Shown: positions 62,646 through 64,000 of the stretch, in pieces
How the letters are laid out: every line of letters begins with the position of its first letter
Position numbering within the stretch: position 1 is the stretch's first letter
Made by a program: the position numbers and the translations under genes
Notes under the pieces: generated by a model
The model's input: only the letters and a program-made list of their open reading frames with translations
What the model was told of the DNA's origin: nothing
The model's database searches: none
From: Marinobacter sp. 2_MG-2023
GTDB lineage: Bacteria > Pseudomonadota > Gammaproteobacteria > Pseudomonadales > Oleiphilaceae
Reading direction: 5' to 3'
DNA length: 64,000 bases
Assembly (NCBI RefSeq): GCF_030546935.1
Contig: NZ_JAUOPH010000004.1
Coordinates: 434,001 to 498,000, forward strand

Positions 62646-63023
62646 TTAGAAGATTAAAGGTTTGGCCATGGCAAGATGGAAAATGGCTGATACCTGCACC
62701 AGCGCCAACACTGCTGCAACAACACGAACAGGGCGCGACACAGTGACTTTCAGCGCGAAAAGCCCTGCCGCAATATAACCCAGCAACAGTACAATTTTGG
62801 CCAGAATCCAGCCCTGCTCCAGCGGGTTCCAGCCGCCCACAAACAGCAGGCTAATAGCCGCCACCAACAACACAGTGTCGTTGGCATGGGGTATCCAGCG
62901 CAAAGGGCCCTGTCGCCAGCCGGGCTTTCCCACTGCATCGAGCAGCAGCCGCAGCACGAATAAGGTTATTGTCAGGTAGGCCGTGGACATGTGAAGGGTT
63001 TTCAGGATCACGTATGTACTCAT
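62646..63023 (-). CDS. SirB2-family membrane protein
   Basis: A 125-residue protein with four hydrophobic segments. It has the SirB2 features LKTLHMSTAYLTITLFVLR near the N-terminus and GWILAKIVLLLGYIAAGLFALK in the middle (shown in part). Its His residues could bind heme, but this is unproven. Divergent from the second nnrS gene, sharing 126 bases of upstream DNA. Confidence 0.85.
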   Translation of the reverse strand: MSTYVILKTLHMSTAYLTITLFVLRLLLDAVGKPGWRQGPLRWIPHANDTVLLVAAISLLFVGGWNPLEQGWILAKIVLLLGYIAAGLFALKVTVSRPVRVVAAVLALVQVSAIFHLAMAKPLIF

Positions 63024-63071
63024 AGATCATTCCAATATGATTCAAAACGATAGCGGCATTGTACGCAAAGA

Positions 63072-63087
63072 TACCCCCAACCGGGTA
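63072..63087. promoter_or_regulatory. NarL-like 7-2-7 inverted repeat before SirB2/nnrS
   Basis: TACCCCCAACCGGGTA has two TACCC-type heptamers facing each other with a 2-base gap, as in NarL/NarP sites (TACYYMT). The match is 6 of 7 for one arm and 5 of 7 for the other. Confidence 0.4.
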
Positions 63088-63110
63088 TGTTATTTCTGGC
63101 CACATGCGAT

Positions 63111-63130
63111 TAACATATACCTAACATATA
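63111..63130. promoter_or_regulatory. Direct repeat TAACATATA x2 upstream of second nnrS
   Basis: TAACATATA occurs twice, separated by CC, giving an 11-base period (about one helical turn), 19 bases before the nnrS ATG. The tandem 11-mer arrangement recalls NO-responsive NsrR sites, but the base match is poor. Confidence 0.4.
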
Positions 63131-63149
63131 TGTATTAGCAGGTAACAAC

Positions 63150-64000
63150 ATGCAGGCTATCCCTACATCCGCTCAGGCCGATTCCGCCAGTATCAGTCAG
63201 CTTTTCGGCTACCCGTTCCGCATCTTCTTTTTGTCGATGACGCTGCTGGCACTTGTGGTGATTCCCCTTTGGGTTCTTGAGGTGACCGGTGTCATTAACC
63301 TGCCTCTGGCTATGCCCGGGCTATTCTGGCACCAACACGAGATGCTGTTCGGCTTTCTGTCTGCCGCTATCGCCGGCTTTTTGTTGACTGCTGTCTGCGT
63401 ATGGACTCAAACCGAGCGCACTCACGGCTTCCAGCTAGTGCTGCTATGGGGTGTATGGCTGGCCGGGCGCCTGCTTCTGGCCTTCGGCGCTGACCTGCCT
63501 GGCTGGCTGGTTCAGGGCTTTAACCTGGCCTTCCTACCACTGGTAATGCTGGATGCCGGATGGCGTGTCTGGCACGCAAAGCAAAAGCGCCAGCTCATGA
63601 TTCTGGTCGTTCTGGGCTTGTTGTGGCTGATGCAGATAGGCTTTGTAACTCGCCTGGATATGGCATTCAGCCACGGCGCACTAATTATGGCCATGGCACT
63701 TATCAGCATTGTCGGTGGGCGTATCACCCCGGCGTTCACAACCGGCTGGCTGCGGCAGCGCGGGCTGGATGCCGGCGCTGTAAAAACTGTTCCAGCGCTG
63801 GACATGGTTACGTTGTTTTCCATGATTCTACTCACCGCATCATTGGTGACAGGCTGGGAAGCCCTCACAGGCACCCTGGCAACCATAGCAGGCACCCTTA
63901 TGTTGGTGCGCCTCGCCAACTGGAAAGGCTGGCTGGTTCGCAAGGAACCCCTCCTGTGGGTTCTTCACCTGTCGATGCTCTGGGTGCCGGTTTCCCTGTA
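63150..64000 (+). CDS. nnrS: NnrS family protein (second copy), cut by window end
   Basis: The first 283 residues of a second NnrS protein, starting MQAIPTSAQADSASISQLFG. The family features are FGYPFRIFFLSMTLLALV, HQHEMLFGFLSAAIAGFLLTA and FSHGALIMAMALISIVGGRITPAF (shown in part: FSHGALIMAMALI). Histidines in GLFWHQHEM and FSHGAL are likely metal or heme ligands. No stop is reached before the end of the window. It differs from the copy at 53841 in the N-terminal region. Predicted role: protection from NO or maturation of metal centres damaged by it. Confidence 0.88.
   Translation, partial: MQAIPTSAQADSASISQLFGYPFRIFFLSMTLLALVVIPLWVLEVTGVINLPLAMPGLFWHQHEMLFGFLSAAIAGFLLTAVCVWTQTERTHGFQLVLLWGVWLAGRLLLAFGADLPGWLVQGFNLAFLPLVMLDAGWRVWHAKQKRQLMILVVLGLLWLMQIGFVTRLDMAFSHGALIMAMALISIVGGRITPAFTTGWLRQRGLDAGAVKTVPALDMVTLFSMILLTASLVTGWEALTGTLATIAGTLMLVRLANWKGWLVRKEPLLWVLHLSMLWVPVSL

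Overview
The window looks like chromosomal DNA from a facultatively anaerobic, denitrifying gammaproteobacterium, probably a marine or halotolerant one such as Marinobacter or a relative. This is an inference from three things: protein-level resemblance, Pseudomonas-type nir and nor gene sets, and Na+/osmolyte functions (Mrp-type antiporter subunits, a BCCT transporter, a sodium:solute symporter, a BacNav-like channel). No rRNA, tRNA, insertion sequence, CRISPR array or phage gene was recognised.

Layout. (1) 1-8.1 kb: anaerobic ubiquinone genes ubiV-ubiU, a nitrate-sensor-type chemoreceptor, a sodium:solute symporter with a 43-residue partner peptide, and hemN behind an FNR-type box. (2) 8.2-13.3 kb: a DNA-repair patch with an iron-sulfur photolyase, a tandem HAD protein, a small DUF2256 zinc-finger-like protein and a second photolyase/cryptochrome. 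(3) 13.6-24.3 kb: the most unusual region. A NitT/TauT-type ABC transporter is followed by a GntR regulator, an AprA-like flavoprotein with a minimal AprB-like ferredoxin, a HEAT-repeat protein, FdxA, a DUF971 protein, a YeiH-type sulfate-exporter homologue, a ferredoxin-NADP reductase and an Mrp-type Fe-S carrier ATPase. Three copies of TGTYATAACR precede three transcription units here. I propose a redox pathway for an imported small anion, perhaps a sulfur compound; the substrate cannot be read from the sequence. (4) 24.3-33.3 kb: a tightly overlapping minus-strand operon of BCCT transporter, universal stress protein and Mrp/Mbh-type membrane subunits E, F, G, DUF4040, B, C and three ND-type antiporter subunits. 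(5) 33.3-35.5 kb: a CadR-like metal regulator, a CDF-type exporter and an AEC permease.

(6) 35.6-64 kb: a denitrification island. It holds norCB, a polyferredoxin, norD, norE and norF. Next come a 33-bp-repeat MXKDX protein, then norQ, nirF and nirC on the minus strand. Divergent from these are nirS, nirDLGHJEN and a Crp/Fnr regulator. After that lie a Yip1 protein, nnrS, three MFS nitrate/nitrite transporters, a universal stress protein, a voltage-gated channel, a methyltransferase, SirB2, and a second nnrS cut by the window end. FNR/DNR-type boxes (TTGAT-N4-ATCAA and variants) lie before hemN, norC, nirS, the Crp/Fnr gene, and two of the narK-type genes.

Together the genes support NO2- to N2O reduction: nitrate/nitrite transport, cd1 nitrite reductase with full heme d1 synthesis, cNor NO reductase, and O2-independent heme and quinone synthesis. 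Nitrate reductase (narGHJI), nitrous oxide reductase (nosZ) and the cytochrome c551 gene nirM are not in this window.
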